64,000 nucleotides of DNA from Sipunculus nudus (Eukaryota; Annelida; Sipuncula; Golfingiida; Sipunculidae), in NCBI GenBank assembly GCA_026874595.1, contig CM049313.1:42188659-42252658 (forward strand), read 5' to 3'. The notes below the pieces were generated by a model. That model made no database searches and had not been told where the DNA came from. It worked only from the letters and a program-made list of their open reading frames with translations. Positions 10,940 to 23,335 of this stretch are shown one piece after another. Positions within the stretch are counted from its first letter, which is position 1, and each line of letters opens with the position of its first letter. Made by a program: the position numbers and the translations under genes.

Positions 10940-12736
10940 ACTTATAGGGACGATAGACGGACCATGGAAGTTTCAAGGTTCGATCATATCCACTTAGTAC
11001 TGTTGGATTCCTCACTCCATGACACAGAAACTAGTGGTGAAAATACCTGCCAATATGTCCTCGCCAATATTAGCCTAAAAGTCTCTTTTTAGGTTTAATT
11101 ACCCTCAGTATGTAACTTCTGATTGTTTTTGGTGACCAATACCACCATCCTCTGGCGGGAAAATGCCTGGAATGATAACACAACACTTATCAATCTACAT
11201 TCATATAAATAAATCGTAAAATCGCAAATCGTGATTTGGAAATGTTAATGCTCATTCAGGTCAAGGCAACTGTCCACACACACGTGCATAGCCAGCGATA
11301 AGGGATTTTGCTGCAGAATCAGGTAATATGGAAAAACAGATGATAAAAGAGTTAATTTACTAGTTCTTGGCTTAGGCAAACTTGCTTGTATTTCTTTAGT
11401 TTATCGGCTCGGGAAACCTATACAGTGTTGTTGGTGGCAAGTCAGCGCAGCCCATTTACGAATAGTCTTATTTCCTTTAAACCCCCCCCCCCCCCCCCCG
11501 CTTTTTTTTATTATTCATACACCCTGAAAACAGTGAGTCTATTTCAGAATATGATGACTCTGGTCGCAGGATTGAGCATAAACAGCGGTCGTGTCATCGA
11601 AAAGTGTCCCTCTGTATTAAGGATTTCGGCGGCGGCATGCCGGTGTTTTCCAAACAATGAGCGACAGTCCCCTTCGCTGTTTCATTCCATAAGATACCAT
11701 TTCAGTTGTATATTCCATGAGCAGTATTGACACAGGTTTTGATTTTTAGATGTAGGGTTCATTTAGATTTACGTAGAGAAAATTCTACACTTTGTCTTAA
11801 TAATCAGTGCATAGTAGAGCATCGATCGTTAGATAATTTGACAGTGATTTAGTAGACCGCATTTAAGTGAACAGAAATAATGTATTACAATTAGTGTGTC
11901 ACCCGTCTCGATTAGTGTTCCCCCGTGCATGGTATTTGCAATTAACATAGGTTTGTACAGAAGGTATGGCCTAATATTATCGATTGTTCCACTGTTATAC
12001 ATTTGCATGATGTGTACGGCATCGACTATATGTAATTTTGATTATGTATTATTTGGCATGTTAAAATGGGAATAAGTCAACGGTGTGTTGCTATAGCACG
12101 AGGGCTACAACTAATTTGATGACAATCATTATTTCCATGATGTGGTAATTCTTATGGCCTTATGTTTATGAGCGTGCTATGTATTTTCTTGTAAATATTT
12201 TTTTACTCAGGAAGGCTGCTTTTAGGTAAGCCAGATATCTCTGGTGGCAAAGCAAATATCTCTAGGTATAGGTGGCGGGTAGGGACTGTGTAGCACCTGT
12301 AGCACATGGCTGGCGTACAAGGGGACTGCCATTGTTCCTTAGGGAAACTTTTTTGTGTCTATATCACGGCCTTGACCAGTTTCCCATGAGGAATCTGAAC
12401 AACCATTGCTGTACTATTCAATCAGATGCCGCAAGACTCTCCTGACCTGTGACCCTCGCCATTACTTTGCCACGGATATAAAAAAGTCTATTAAAGGACA
12501 CCTCTGATTGATCGACTAATAAAGCAGTGTTTACCAAAAGGAACGGACGAGAGGTCACTTTTTTTATCCTCGTTTATCTGAAATGGTGACGTCGGAAATG
12601 TTCTTACATCACAGTTGTTTGTAATGAGCGGTCAGCCGGAAAACCAGAAATGTCGTCACTCATTGTTTATGGTTAACGCCGAGCGGAGCAGACATTTATC
12701 AAAGTCACCTAGACATTAATATAATGTACTACAGGG
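10940..12736. other. Intergenic, includes poly-C tract
   Basis: A run of 19 C lies at 11481-11499. A 114-codon open frame across it (11386-11730) owes its length to this tract and looks noncoding. Nothing else is recognised. Confidence 0.55.
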
Positions 12737-13024
12737 GACTGTTATGTCATATGCTTGTTTACGGCATATGTCCTTCTAAGCGACACATAAATTTACGGGT
12801 GAAACATAATCCAGATGAAGCAGGGTTTTAGTATATTATATTGGGGAAGGAACGCCACCTGTGGCATTGGCATTATCCATTGAAAACATTTATATGTATA
12901 GCTAATGCCATGCACCTGAGAATCAATGTGGGGTGATACACTCTCAACTTTTGTTTCATGTGTACATGGAACCTAGCAGTATAATCACACTACGCCAAAA
13001 AAGTACACATCATGGGTACGCATG
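12737..13024 (+). repeat. Promoter-like module, copy 2
   Basis: Diverged copy of 10672-10936 in the same orientation, about 2.1 kb downstream. The shared words are in the same order. Here the ATGGGTAC at about 13014 is followed almost at once by a stop, and the TATA-like word is weaker. Confidence 0.5.
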
Positions 13025-13029
13025 CATAA

Positions 13030-14620
13030 TTAATTCCTAATTACGTTAATAAGGAAGCTAAACATAGCACGTAAGGTATATCAACTTAACAATCACTGGG
13101 TAATGCTTGAGACTTCTCTCCTCGACACAAGTAGCTGGTGAGCATAAAGATATGTCAATATTTCCTCTACATTATTAGCATAATTTATGGTAAGCAATAC
13201 TTCCTTGTTGTGACGAAAAGCTGCCTTCATAGTGATAACACTATCAATCACTGGACTCCATAACAACACTTGTAAATCACTGTTGTTTTCCAAAATGAGC
13301 ATCATGTTTCCCCTTATTGACGGAGCTGTATTTGCTAAGTTATGATCAACAAGGGCAGGACAATAGAGTAACAACTGTTATTCGTTCAAGTTTAAACAAA
13401 TATGAGCTACAATTATTTCACCTACCAGCAATACAAGTATGGAGCTATTAATTAATTACGATTTTAAAAAAGAGAGCGATTTCTGGATAGGTGTCTTGTA
13501 ACAGAGAGGAACGGGTGTGCAACGATAATAGCAATGGCATATATTTAATATATGATAAGTGTAATACGGAAATGTTATATGAGTATAGTTATCTTACATT
13601 GAATATGAGGTATACGAATATATGAATTATTTATTCACAAATTTGAATTTTAGGGGAGTCAGGAGATTCTCTTTGAATTTCGAGTAATTACGGACTTAGA
13701 ACACACTCGGTTTAACGCCCCAGAGCTCCAAAGGAGTGCGAGGTTAGCATTAAATAGCCCCCTTCCCCGAACCTATTTTATTACGATTGGTTATCGCCGA
13801 CGATTGTGTAAGTATGCCGCTGCCGATCATATTACCTAGCTATATCCTGCTCCATGTGCTCTTGAGAATTTTATTTAAATCATATAACTGTAAATATCAT
13901 ACTGGAAAATATAAACTTGCTGTGCTCCTTAATGGGAAATAATGATTAAATAATAAAGTATAGCCTTTTAGTTTGATTTCGACGAGGATTTATTTTATGT
14001 CAAATATATGCTACTCTATACCTATGCACTTGGATACGCAGTCTTTTAAATTATAATTATAACAAAATGTACAATGAACCCATTTGCCTGCACTGTAATT
14101 TATCCGCATGTTAATGTGTAATAGATGATAAGCATTTAATAAGTCTTATTAACAATAATGTTATTGCTGTTTGTTTTCGTGATGTTAAATGTTCGATGGA
14201 ATTAATCATACTGTCTTACTTACTATAATGAGCAACTACCGCATCATAGCTATGGTCGATTTTTGCTACGATGCGACAAGAATTGCAAGGGATCTGCGAC
14301 TGGTTTCCAATTATAATCACATAATAGTTGTTTCTGGCTTGTCAGAAAACTTGCGATTCCCATGCCAGTCCTTGCGACTGTTGCGATCATCTGTCATTGC
14401 TTGGGGTGGGGTTCGACTGAACATAATCCAATCGGTTGCATGAGTTTTGGTCAGGTGACTGAGTCTGCGACTAGTTGTAGACTGAGCTTGTAGGTGTGAA
14501 ATATTGGGTTCAACAAAGTATGTTCTGGTCCCTGAAAAGGAAAATGAATTGCGACGTGGTGATCACCGAGTGTCTGCGACTGGTCGCAGATAAAAATCGC
14601 AGGAATGCGCAAGTGGATGA
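13030..14620. other. Intergenic, one unassigned minus-strand frame
   Basis: A 93-codon minus-strand frame at 13093-13374 has a protein-like composition but no motif that I recognise and no clear splice sites. The rest is AT-rich. From about 14270 the trinucleotide-like phrase TGCGACTGGT recurs loosely upstream of the minisatellite. Confidence 0.5.
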
Positions 14621-14873
14621 GACTTTACATAATCAACGTCAGACCGAACACAGGTTGTGGGCATGTTCGAGTATCACTGGTGATGTAGGTTTTACATCAT
14701 CAGCCTTAGACCGAACACAGGTTGTGGGCATGTTCGAGTATCACTGGTGCTGTAGGTCTTACATCATCAACGTCAGACCATATACAGGTTGTGTGGATGT
14801 CCGAGTATCACTGGTGCTGTAGGTCTTACATCCTCAATGTAAGACCATATACAGGTTGTGTAGATGTCCGAGT
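14621..14873 (+). repeat. 67-bp minisatellite, first block
   Basis: About four units with a period near 67 bp. Each contains GAGTATCACTGGTG-TGTAGGT, TTACATCATCA, a GACC or AGACC, and ACAGGTTGTG. The period is not a multiple of three, so the 108-codon frame across it is a by-product of the repeat. Confidence 0.9.
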
Positions 14874-15265
14874 GTAGGATTTTTCCCTCATATGATAGAA
14901 AACAACACAGAAATAAAGTTTTAAATTACGAAAATTACCGAAAGATCTGTCCATAACATTATACTGCCAGTCTGATAGTTACACGTGATAAACAGGGAAC
15001 TAGAAGGGTCGTGGCAGGCTACTGAACTTCGCCTTATGTCGATTATCCTTTAGCCCCTTGACACGTCTAAATGACTAAACTTAGTGCTGACCACATGTGG
15101 GCCACTGGCCGACGTCTGCATCATTCATGTGCACGCAGAAGAATGAGAAAGGCCTGAACCATCCCGGCTGTAGCCCAACCTACTTTACAATGGGGGGGGG
15201 GGGGGGGCATTAATAGGCCAGTCCAAATACTGATAGCTGAGAGATAGTAGGCCTGATGTCTTGCA
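14874..15265. mobile_element. 392-bp insertion splitting the minisatellite
   Basis: Unique sequence interrupts the array inside one unit. The word CGAGT stands on both sides (14869-14873 and 15266-15270), as a 5-bp target duplication would. The insert includes a run of about 17 G near 15193. I see no terminal repeats or coding capacity, so the element type is unknown. Confidence 0.45.
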
Positions 15266-15565
15266 CGAGTATCACTGGTACTGTATGTCTCACATCATCA
15301 ACGTTAGACCGAACACAGGTTGTGGGCATGTTCGAGTATCACTGGTGATGTAGGTCTTACATCTTCATCTTCAGACCATATACAGGTCATGTGGATGTCC
15401 GAATATCACTGGTGCTGTATGTTTTACATCATCAACGTCAGACCGAACACAGGTTGTGGGCATATTCGGGTATCACTGGTGCTGTAGGTCTTTCATCATT
15501 AACGTCAGACCATATACAGGTTGTATGGATGTTCGGGTATCACTGGTGCTGTAATTTTGCATCAT
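15266..15565 (+). repeat. 67-bp minisatellite, second block
   Basis: About four and a half further units in the same orientation, resuming at the phase where the first block was interrupted. Confidence 0.9.
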
Positions 15566-15566
15566 T

Positions 15567-15672
15567 GTGCATCACTTTAAGACCTACAGCGACAGTGATA
15601 CCCTAGCATGCACACAACCTGTACACACTGATTGACGTTAATTATGTAAGACCTACAGCAATAGTGATACTG
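15567..15672 (-). repeat. 67-bp minisatellite, inverted units
   Basis: The unit words appear reverse-complemented here (AAGACCTACAGC, GTGATAC, ACACAACCTGTA). The array therefore ends in about one and a half inverted units and could fold back on the direct block. Confidence 0.8.
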
Positions 15673-15679
15673 ACCCAAT

Positions 15680-16954
15680 GGCCCAAAAATGTAATACTGA
15701 GGGGTGACACTCAAAATGTGCAGTCTATATCATATCAACAAAATCTAGTCATCCATCAAATGGAAAAATGATAATTAAATGCTTCACCTCTGACATTGAT
15801 CTTTTGACACAAAAACCGATGTCTGAATTAAATTCCTAAAACAATAAGAATTTAGCATACGGAAACAAAAGTTAGTAACTTAAAATGAGTTAATTCAAGA
15901 GTTCTTCCTCTAGTCGTGCGTCACAAATACCTTGTTTGATTCCTCTTGTAAAAAATTTCAATGATGGATATGACTGGTATGTACAGCGAGTATAAAATAA
16001 AAATACAAAATCTGTACAAACAACCACGTAACGTCGTGACACATATAGATGTTGCAATCAAATTCACATGATATCTGTTTACCTGAAATTCAGCCCACCA
16101 ACTATTCATTAAAGGTATTGGTCGTATATGAATTCAGGTAGGCATTAATTCAATCAAATGTGTAATGTGTCTGAGGCAGTTGATTGGACCAACCTAAAAA
16201 TGTTGCGTGATGATGAAGATATATCTGTGAATGATGTTCATGTGTTCAGTGTGTGGTTTGCTACACAATAGTCGTTTAACAGCGTACATTGCTAAACCGG
16301 TAAAGTTCTCAGCTGTCTAAAACACAAACATTCATAAAATGCAAATAATATAAAATTAGACCAGGTTCAAAATACATGTTGACATGAATCCATTCACATG
16401 AAAAGTTGCTAATGGAGGAAAGGACGACAATCGATGGATTCAGATCGACAGGCGACGTGCCGACGCCGTACCATGGTTATAGCTCACTGGCTAGCTAAAA
16501 GCAAGGCCATGATTTCACTAGATATTGACCTTTAAATGGAAAGTAATAACATTTAGTCTCACAAAATCAGTAAAATAATGAAACATTTTAATGGGTCACA
16601 TGTTTGTATTATAAAGCCATTTTAAATTAACTAAAAGTAAAGGCGTCATTCTCGCAATATAGGCATGTAAAAAAGATTGAGGCATTACCTTGTAAACTTA
16701 AATGCATGTTTTGAAGCATCATATGTTTCTGCGTGCCCGATATATTGCCACTGTAGGCTCATTTAGTTGACAATGGCCATTTTATTGTAAGGTTGTCGGC
16801 CTGCCAATCGTATTTGCATTTTACCTAGCCCGCCATTGTCCTATATCAGTATTATTGTTAATAAGCCCTTATCATGTTATAAATCAGTGAAAGTTTATTG
16901 TCATGACATGAAACTATTTATAAGAGATATTCAATTGATTATTGCGTCTCCCTT
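15680..16954. other. Intergenic, no gene seen
   Basis: AT-rich sequence with short frames only; no repeat or RNA signature noticed. Confidence 0.6.
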
Positions 16955-17730
16955 AAAGCGTATGGTACGTCGTCGTCCGAAGTCATTGTCGTCTGTGTAA
17001 TTTCTTGTGAACGCGATAACTTTACAACCACTCAATATGCCTTCATGAAGTTTCAAATTTAAATTGTTTCTGCCAAAGTCCCGGAAACAGGTGACCCTAG
17101 CCTCCAGCATTACGGTAAAATAGTCTGAAATAACACTTTTTGTGAACCAAATAACTTGTAAAGTATCCCATACTTTTCTCTCAAATTTGAAATACTTATT
17201 GTTTCAACCAAGTTCCTTGAAGAATTCGAAAACCGGTGACCTTGACCGTGATCCTCAATTATTACTCATTATTTCTACGATTTCTTGTGGATGTGGTAAC
17301 TTCTGTAACATTACATATGCATATTTGTTTCCTCAAATTTGACACACATATTGTTTCAAGTTCAAGAATATGATGGAAAACTGATGACCTTCATATTTAA
17401 AATCGAATCAGCCCGAAATTATTTGTGCCACACAATATATTTTATTACTCTTGACTCGTGAAATGTTTCTACCATATTCTCTGTGTTTGAAAACCACCTT
17501 GACCTTTGTCTTCAAGGTCAAAGTCAGGAGAAATATAAAATTGTTGTGAACACCATAACTTTTGAACCAATCAATATTTTTAGTAAAAGTTGATACTTTG
17601 TTTCTAGCTACATCTCAGATGTGTTAAAAAGCTGAAGACCATCATCAAGGTTAAATCTTCAGAAATCTTCATGATTTTTTGTGAACCTCAAACTTTTGAA
17701 GTAGTCTATATTTCCCCTCAACATTGGGGA
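16955..17730. repeat. Degenerate tandem repeat, unit about 140-170 bp
   Basis: Phrases of the type TTGTGAAC--ATAACTTT, CTCAAATTTGA-AC, TTGTTTCAA and a GTGACC or GACCTTGA recur four to five times in the same order. The units are too diverged to set exact borders. Confidence 0.55.
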
Positions 17731-17795
17731 TGGGAGGTCCACAGGGAAGAGAGACATAGTATATAATAGTATAGTATAGAATAAATGCCTGGTGC

Positions 17796-17797
<2 letters not shown>

Positions 17798-17847
<50 letters not shown>
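17798..17847. repeat. (TA)n microsatellite
   Basis: About 22 TA units. Confidence 0.95.
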
Positions 17848-17849
17848 AA

Positions 17850-19074
17850 ATTTTAATGCTAAAAATCTTAATCTGTCCAAACTATTTTTACCCTACAAGG
17901 CTAAGCAAATTTATTCATGTCAAATTAAATTGTAGAGGAAAGGGACTAAAGGTCAACCGCACAGAGTCTGTCACATGAAGAATATAGTTCCGGTGTACCC
18001 TTGATTTACAGGTTTCAAGCTTTTTTATTGGTTGGTGGGGGATATAGAAAGAGGTGTTGGTGTTTTTATACAGTCTAGTTACGATGTATTGTGCCACTTA
18101 AAATGTATCATTCACCGCAGTAGCATTGTTATTTCAACGTTTATGAACTATGGTTATACAGACATACAGGTGTTCTTGACTGTCTTATTGGCTTGAACAT
18201 TGGTTAGTGCAAAAACGATTACCTACATGTATACATAACTGTGTAATATCAATCACATGGTATTAAAGCAATTTCTAATTATGCATGGGTACTTTGCAAA
18301 ATATCCCTGAAATACAAGCATTCCAAAAAGTTTTAGCTTTGTTCATCGAGTAAAAATGCTTTGCATGAAATTTATTTTTCGATAAACATATCCATCTCAC
18401 ACACGCATCCAAACGTAATATCGATAGTTGCTGAAACAGTGAACTTTATTTCAAGTGTTAAACGAACAGCAAAATCAGTGAATCAATGGAAACCAAAGCA
18501 GCCTTTCCCTACTGCATAAAGGCAGGACACCTTAATAAATAAAATAGATATATCTGACAAAGACCTATAGTATTATTTTTTTCCTACTAGATATATCGCA
18601 CCTAACAGGCTAATTCATGAATAAACATACACAATGGGTATTAATACGTAAAAGAAATAACTTATGGCCACTAACCACATTAGATAGAATCATATGTAAA
18701 TCTATTGTTAACAATTCCTCATCTAAACATAGGCAGTCCTGAATTTCAGATTTAAAGCATTCTCAAATCTAGTCATAGGTCATTATGTTGAAGAAAGTAA
18801 CATTTAGATGTTCAGACACAAGTTAAGCCATTATAAAAAGCTTGTGTTAGAGTTTTTTGTATGTGTCGTTATGCAACAGAAATGTCACGATTAAATCTGA
18901 CGTACACACGCAATGTCAAATAAATGTTTCTAGATGATTTGTCCTTCTCTATTACAATCACAGGTGAAATTCTATTTCAAAATCATACACCATCATTCAT
19001 ATTTTTATATTACAGGTAATATCTAACTTCATTGTATCTATGTCAAATATTAAACAGTTATTATAGAAACATTT
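17850..19074. other. Intergenic, no gene seen
   Basis: AT-rich sequence with only short spurious frames. Confidence 0.6.
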
Positions 19075-19080
19075 TTTATT
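19075..19080 (-). terminator. Poly(A) signal for gene B
   Basis: AATAAA on the minus strand lies about 105 nt beyond the gene B stop. Confidence 0.55.
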
Positions 19081-19184
19081 TCTGCAGTGCGTATTTTCTA
19101 TAAAGTGGTCAAATGAAGTTTAAGATGTCAAAATTGAAGGACGTATAGTATGCACTTAACATAAATTTGGTAAGATGTTTCGCA

Positions 19185-20460
19185 CTAGCCTACTGGTTTG
19201 ATGTCCAACTTACGAAAGTATACCCTGTTCTTGTGTCCATTTAAAAACCCTGGACCGCCCCGGGCTATGTTTGGAAAATGGTGCCGGAAGGTTCCTAGCA
19301 ATTTCTTGTTCAGAAACACCTGCGTCTGACGACCAGTAACATGGACCTTCAAGTCATGCCATACGCCCCCTTTTGGTGCCTTAGGGGGCGAACATTTGAT
19401 TGATCTGTAGTCCAGGTGCGATCCCATAACGTAGCCATATCCATAACACCATGTGGCTGAATGAGGGCTTGAACGAAAATTATGCATATTTAAATTTTTA
19501 AAGTATTGATAAGGCAATAAATGGGGTTCCCCAGGTCTTTTGTTAAGATCACTCTAAAAATAAAACTTCAAATACAGAAGAAAGATAAATAGCTGACGGG
19601 TTCAGTCGTATATGGTTTATGAAATAAAGAAGATAACATTCTAAGCATTCTTCTTACTCGTAATTAAACCGTGCTCGTAGAAACGACTATTAATTCATAT
19701 GTAAAACTCTTTACAGGATCCAGTAATTACAATAATTATAAGGTAAAGTTACTTACGCAATAAAAACGTAATCGTAATTTGCCGAATCAACAAGGTTGAA
19801 CACTACAGCCGGGTGGCCTGAATTCACTCCGGCCCATCCAACTTCATTGAACAGCTGAATGGACAAGGTATATTCTCGGCCCCGGAAGGTTGGTACATCT
19901 GGTACAGCTATACACAATTTATCCCGAGGCCATTTAGTGTTTCCCGCATTATCATCCAGAAGACCAAATCCGAGAGCATCCCCACATTTTTCCGAACAAA
20001 AGCTGTATGTAAATTTCTGCTTGTTTCCTAAACAATATAGCAAATAACATTTCATTAATCATTTACCAATAGTTAATTCTTTAGAGACTTTGATATATAT
20101 ACATCAGAATAATGGAAACAATTACTCTCTTATCCTGTTCGATTTAATGACATCTTAATCATTCATTGACGATATGGAACAAAGAAACTACGCTTATGAT
20201 TGTGAATGTATATTCTAGGCTGATATCGTCCAGACAAGTCGCGTATGGACCATTTGGAGATAAGGAAATCATGTCTTTATAAGAGATTGGTATCGCATAT
20301 ATTCTATAAGATGATAACATAATTTTTGTGTCATTTTATTTATGTTTTTACCTTTTTGTAGTGTAAATACCTTACCGTTCCCAAGCGGATGTTCCAAGTC
20401 ATAGGTATGGCAGTTTACTGTGGCTACGAAAAACACGAAAACAGCGAGGCGAAGGTCCAT
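19185..20460 (-). CDS. Gene B: small secreted protein, tandem family, 212 aa
   Basis: Exons 20376-20460, 19757-20027 and 19185-19467 (85+271+283 = 639 nt) give the same length as A and C. Introns are GT-AG with phases 1 and 2. The ATG at 20460 opens a hydrophobic signal peptide and follows a 5'UTR acceptor at 20473-20474. Exon 2 shows Tyr-Ser-Phe-Cys-Ser-Glu, Gly-Phe-Gly, Leu-Cys-Ile-Ala-Val-Pro, a Gly-Arg-Glu-Tyr strand and Asn-Tyr-Asp-Tyr-Val-Phe-Ile. Exon 3 shows Pro-His-Ser, Cys-Tyr-Gly-Tyr-Gly, Trp-His-Asp-Leu-Lys-Val-His-Val, His-His-Phe-Pro-Asn and Val-Tyr-Phe-Arg-Lys. It is the most orderly copy: no frame break, canonical splice sites and a nearby poly(A) signal. An extracellular binding role is inference; no catalytic motif is visible. 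Confidence 0.85.
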
Positions 20461-20518
20461 TATCTTGATTGTCTAGGACGAAATTATAAATATTCCTTAT
20501 AATGAAATGCAATATTAA

Positions 20519-20532
20519 CACACACACACACA

Positions 20533-20588
<56 letters not shown>
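20519..20588. repeat. (CA)n-(CT)n-(TA)n compound microsatellite
   Basis: Compound tract lying in the likely 5'UTR intron of gene B, between its ATG exon and the candidate noncoding exon. Confidence 0.95.
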
Positions 20589-20607
20589 ACGTAAGAACCT
20601 CTTACCT

Positions 20608-20660
20608 CTCAGTCTGCCTGACTGGGCTGTAAAAGGCAGATCCTTCGAGAGTTTATTTTA
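20608..20660 (-). promoter_or_regulatory. Candidate 5' noncoding exon and promoter of gene B
   Basis: Minus-strand CTGAGAG|gtaagag is a good donor. Upstream lie CCTTTTACAGCCC and an AATAAAATAAACT word that could act as a TATA element. CCTTTTACAGC also occurs downstream of the TATA box of gene C (26381-26391), which supports a shared start region. Confidence 0.4.
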
Positions 20661-20664
20661 TTAA

Positions 20665-23190
20665 ATTATTTCATTATTTCAACCAATCACAACCAGTTCT
20701 AGTGAAATAGGCGTGGCCTAAACATGTTGTGTCAGTAAGTGGCAGGCGGCTGAACGTCTTTCTCTTGTCTGATTTTATGCAACTGACACTTCCTCAGATT
20801 CACTTTTTCAGAATTCCGTCAAATGGGCAAGGTTGGGTCAAAAAAGTTGAGCATAGATTTTTCTTTTTATTTTCCCTTGGAAATTAGAGGAAACTGCAAA
20901 AGGATGTTTCAGCCGAACAGAAGCAGGCTATCAAAACTAAACGAACCGGGAAAAAATAATTTATTTTTTTAACATATTTTCCTCTGGTTCAAGTTGGAGT
21001 TATAAATCTAACACTTCAATGGGCGAAGTATCAAAGCTAGTTAAAATATTTTAAAATAACCAAATTTTTCCGTGCTGAATTGAGTATAAAAAATTATGTG
21101 TTAAAAAAACACGCGGTTCAGCAGGGATATGAAAAACAGTCCTAACAAATGATTGTAATGGTTTAGCTTTAAATCCAAGGTGAATTGTCCAAAACGGTTT
21201 TGTTGGCACAGATTTCCTGTTGGCATAGATAGCTTTATCGTCTGGCTCGACTTTACCCGATGGTAATGGATACTGAGTACAGCTTATCTTTGAACCCCTG
21301 ATTTTAACGTTTTTCATAGTTAATTATCCTAAACATACTAACATGTGTTTCACTAGGGCAAAAAATGCACAGTACTCACACACACACACACGCACACATA
21401 TATATGTCTCAATACCCGCCCCATTTAAGCTTTACATGTGTATTTTTTTCTGGTGGTTCTACTTTGGGTTTACTGGATTGGTCTGTCATTTATCCATCAG
21501 CCAAATATCGGATATAACTTGTATTCACCATCCCCTGCACTTAAGGTTTAATCATTTGCGAGTTCTCAGTGGTTTACATGTTACCCAGGAGTCTTTGCTT
21601 ACAGCTGCTTAGGCGAACAACACGTACAGGACGTATCTAACATATGATTATAACAATGTATCTCAGTTTCTATGCTCATATCAATTTTTTAATTCTTGTC
21701 TGATTCAGTATTATATATGTGAAAGGATGATTCTGTCATTATTATGTATAACAGTACATGCACACGTTAAATAACACCTATTTCCAGAAACGGTAAAGGA
21801 ACTTTAAACTTTAGGCACGAAACATAAAATTAACTTTTTTTAAGTCAATCAAATATAGCGTACTTCCTTCATATCACTGTCTCAGAGTTATTAGACTGAG
21901 ACAGGAGGGGGAGGGGGGGGGGGGGGTGTAATCTTTAACTCGAACGATCAAGTACACTCATCAAAGTTAACATTATTTTAAGTATCGTTACCAGGGAAAC
22001 TTGAGGGCACCTGCGATGCTTATGATATGGGAACATGCTGCCCCTTATGAGTCATACGGAAATGTTTAAATTTGCTTGGCAAGGAGCACATGAAAGCTCT
22101 TTTAGATGGAAGTTTGTGTTCATCGGAAAGCAGGTACAATCCTTCCAGGTGCAGGGTGAAGGAAATATAGAACTGCCCACTTATCCCGTGTGGTTGGATT
22201 GTTTTGCCAATAACTCGTGTTATTCGAACTGAACAGCTGCTATTAAATATTTTCGGTAGGAGACCTCGCCAGCACTAGCCCGCGTGTCTTTGACAGTTCT
22301 CCTAAGTAGAGAACGTGAACATTTCCCCCTTAATTACAGTTTTTCAGGTTTAAATGTGAAGACAAAATTTAAACTTTTGAGTTTAAACTATGCAAAATTA
22401 GAGACTCAATAAACGAGATATTGTGGACTGAGTGATAAGAAGTTGGCTAGCGCAATATAATATAATTACTTAAGCAATACATACGCTCGTCGTCTATTTA
22501 AATGGCGCCAGTCTGAAACAGGGGTATGCATATTTTATATTACATTTCTACTGATCATTTACCTGGGAATTCTTCGTTTAAGTGATCATTATATTATATC
22601 TCTCACGGTTTCTCAGCCACCCAACTATGAACAACCAGGTCCTAACTGGATGATACAGCAATGAGTACAATGGTACATGAAGAGCTTTATTATGAAAGCT
22701 CCATACCACAGATTCCTCTAACCAGCACAACCATAAACTGCCATGAGCAATTTTGTAAGAACAGCATTGCATTTAGACTTTTCATTTCCATAATACTTTC
22801 AGATTTCGTTGAATCATATTCGATCGTATGAGATCTTTTATAATATAAGGTCTCTTGAAGTAACATTCCAAAGATAGAATATTCAGAATCCATTCACTAT
22901 ACATAACGCAAAAAATTCAGAATTGGTGATCTTTGTTTATTTGCTGTGTTACTGGCATGCACTTGCATCTCTATTAACAGGTACTTTTGTTACAAGTGTA
23001 TGCATCCGTATTTTAGGTATCAGGATATTATACTTGTGATTTAGCTTAGGGGAATTGTAAGATTGTGTTTCAATTTAATTTTCCATTTTATAGTGTATTT
23101 CGTCAGGATTTGAGCTTGTAAATAGCATTCTCTGTGAAGGAGTCACGAGAGCAATCATTCAATTAAGTGCTTTCAGAGCTAGGTCCAAAT
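20665..23190. other. Intergenic, one unassigned frame and a poly-G tract
   Basis: An 88-codon minus-strand frame at 21051-21317 has plausible protein composition but no recognised motif. A G-rich tract lies at 21906-21926. Short CA tract near 21377. No other structure noticed. Confidence 0.5.
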
Positions 23191-23192
23191 AC

Positions 23193-23335
23193 CTTAAAAG
23201 TAATCGTTAACAAATACAATTACTTTTAAAAGTAACCGATCAATAAACACACAATTTTTGTGTTTTCAGAAAAGTAGTCGATTATGATTACAATTACTTC
23301 TTAAAGTAATTGCAATTACTTTTGTGTTTTACGAC
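23193..23335. mobile_element. Palindromic MITE-like foldback
   Basis: AAAAGTAATTG-type words and their complements (CAATTACTTTT) occur at least six times in 140 bp, making the segment strongly self-complementary. This is the look of a small nonautonomous foldback element, often hAT-related. Ends and target duplication are not clear. Confidence 0.55.

Noticed and set aside
11386-11730. 114-codon plus-strand frame
   Set aside because: It runs through a poly-C tract encoding a proline run and has no domain, signal peptide or splice support.
13093-13374. 93-codon minus-strand frame with protein-like composition
   Set aside because: No motif, no family resemblance, no splice sites that I trust; the length is within chance for AT-rich DNA on two strands.
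14189-15606. Plus-strand frames with repeated Glu-His-Arg-Leu-Trp text
   Set aside because: They are translations of the 67-bp minisatellite; the repeat period changes frame each unit.
14621-15672. Possible CRISPR array
   Set aside because: The units are contiguous without unique spacers, and the setting is eukaryotic.
21051-21317. 88-codon minus-strand frame upstream of gene B
   Set aside because: No signal peptide, domain or promoter context; unrelated to the neighbouring secreted family.
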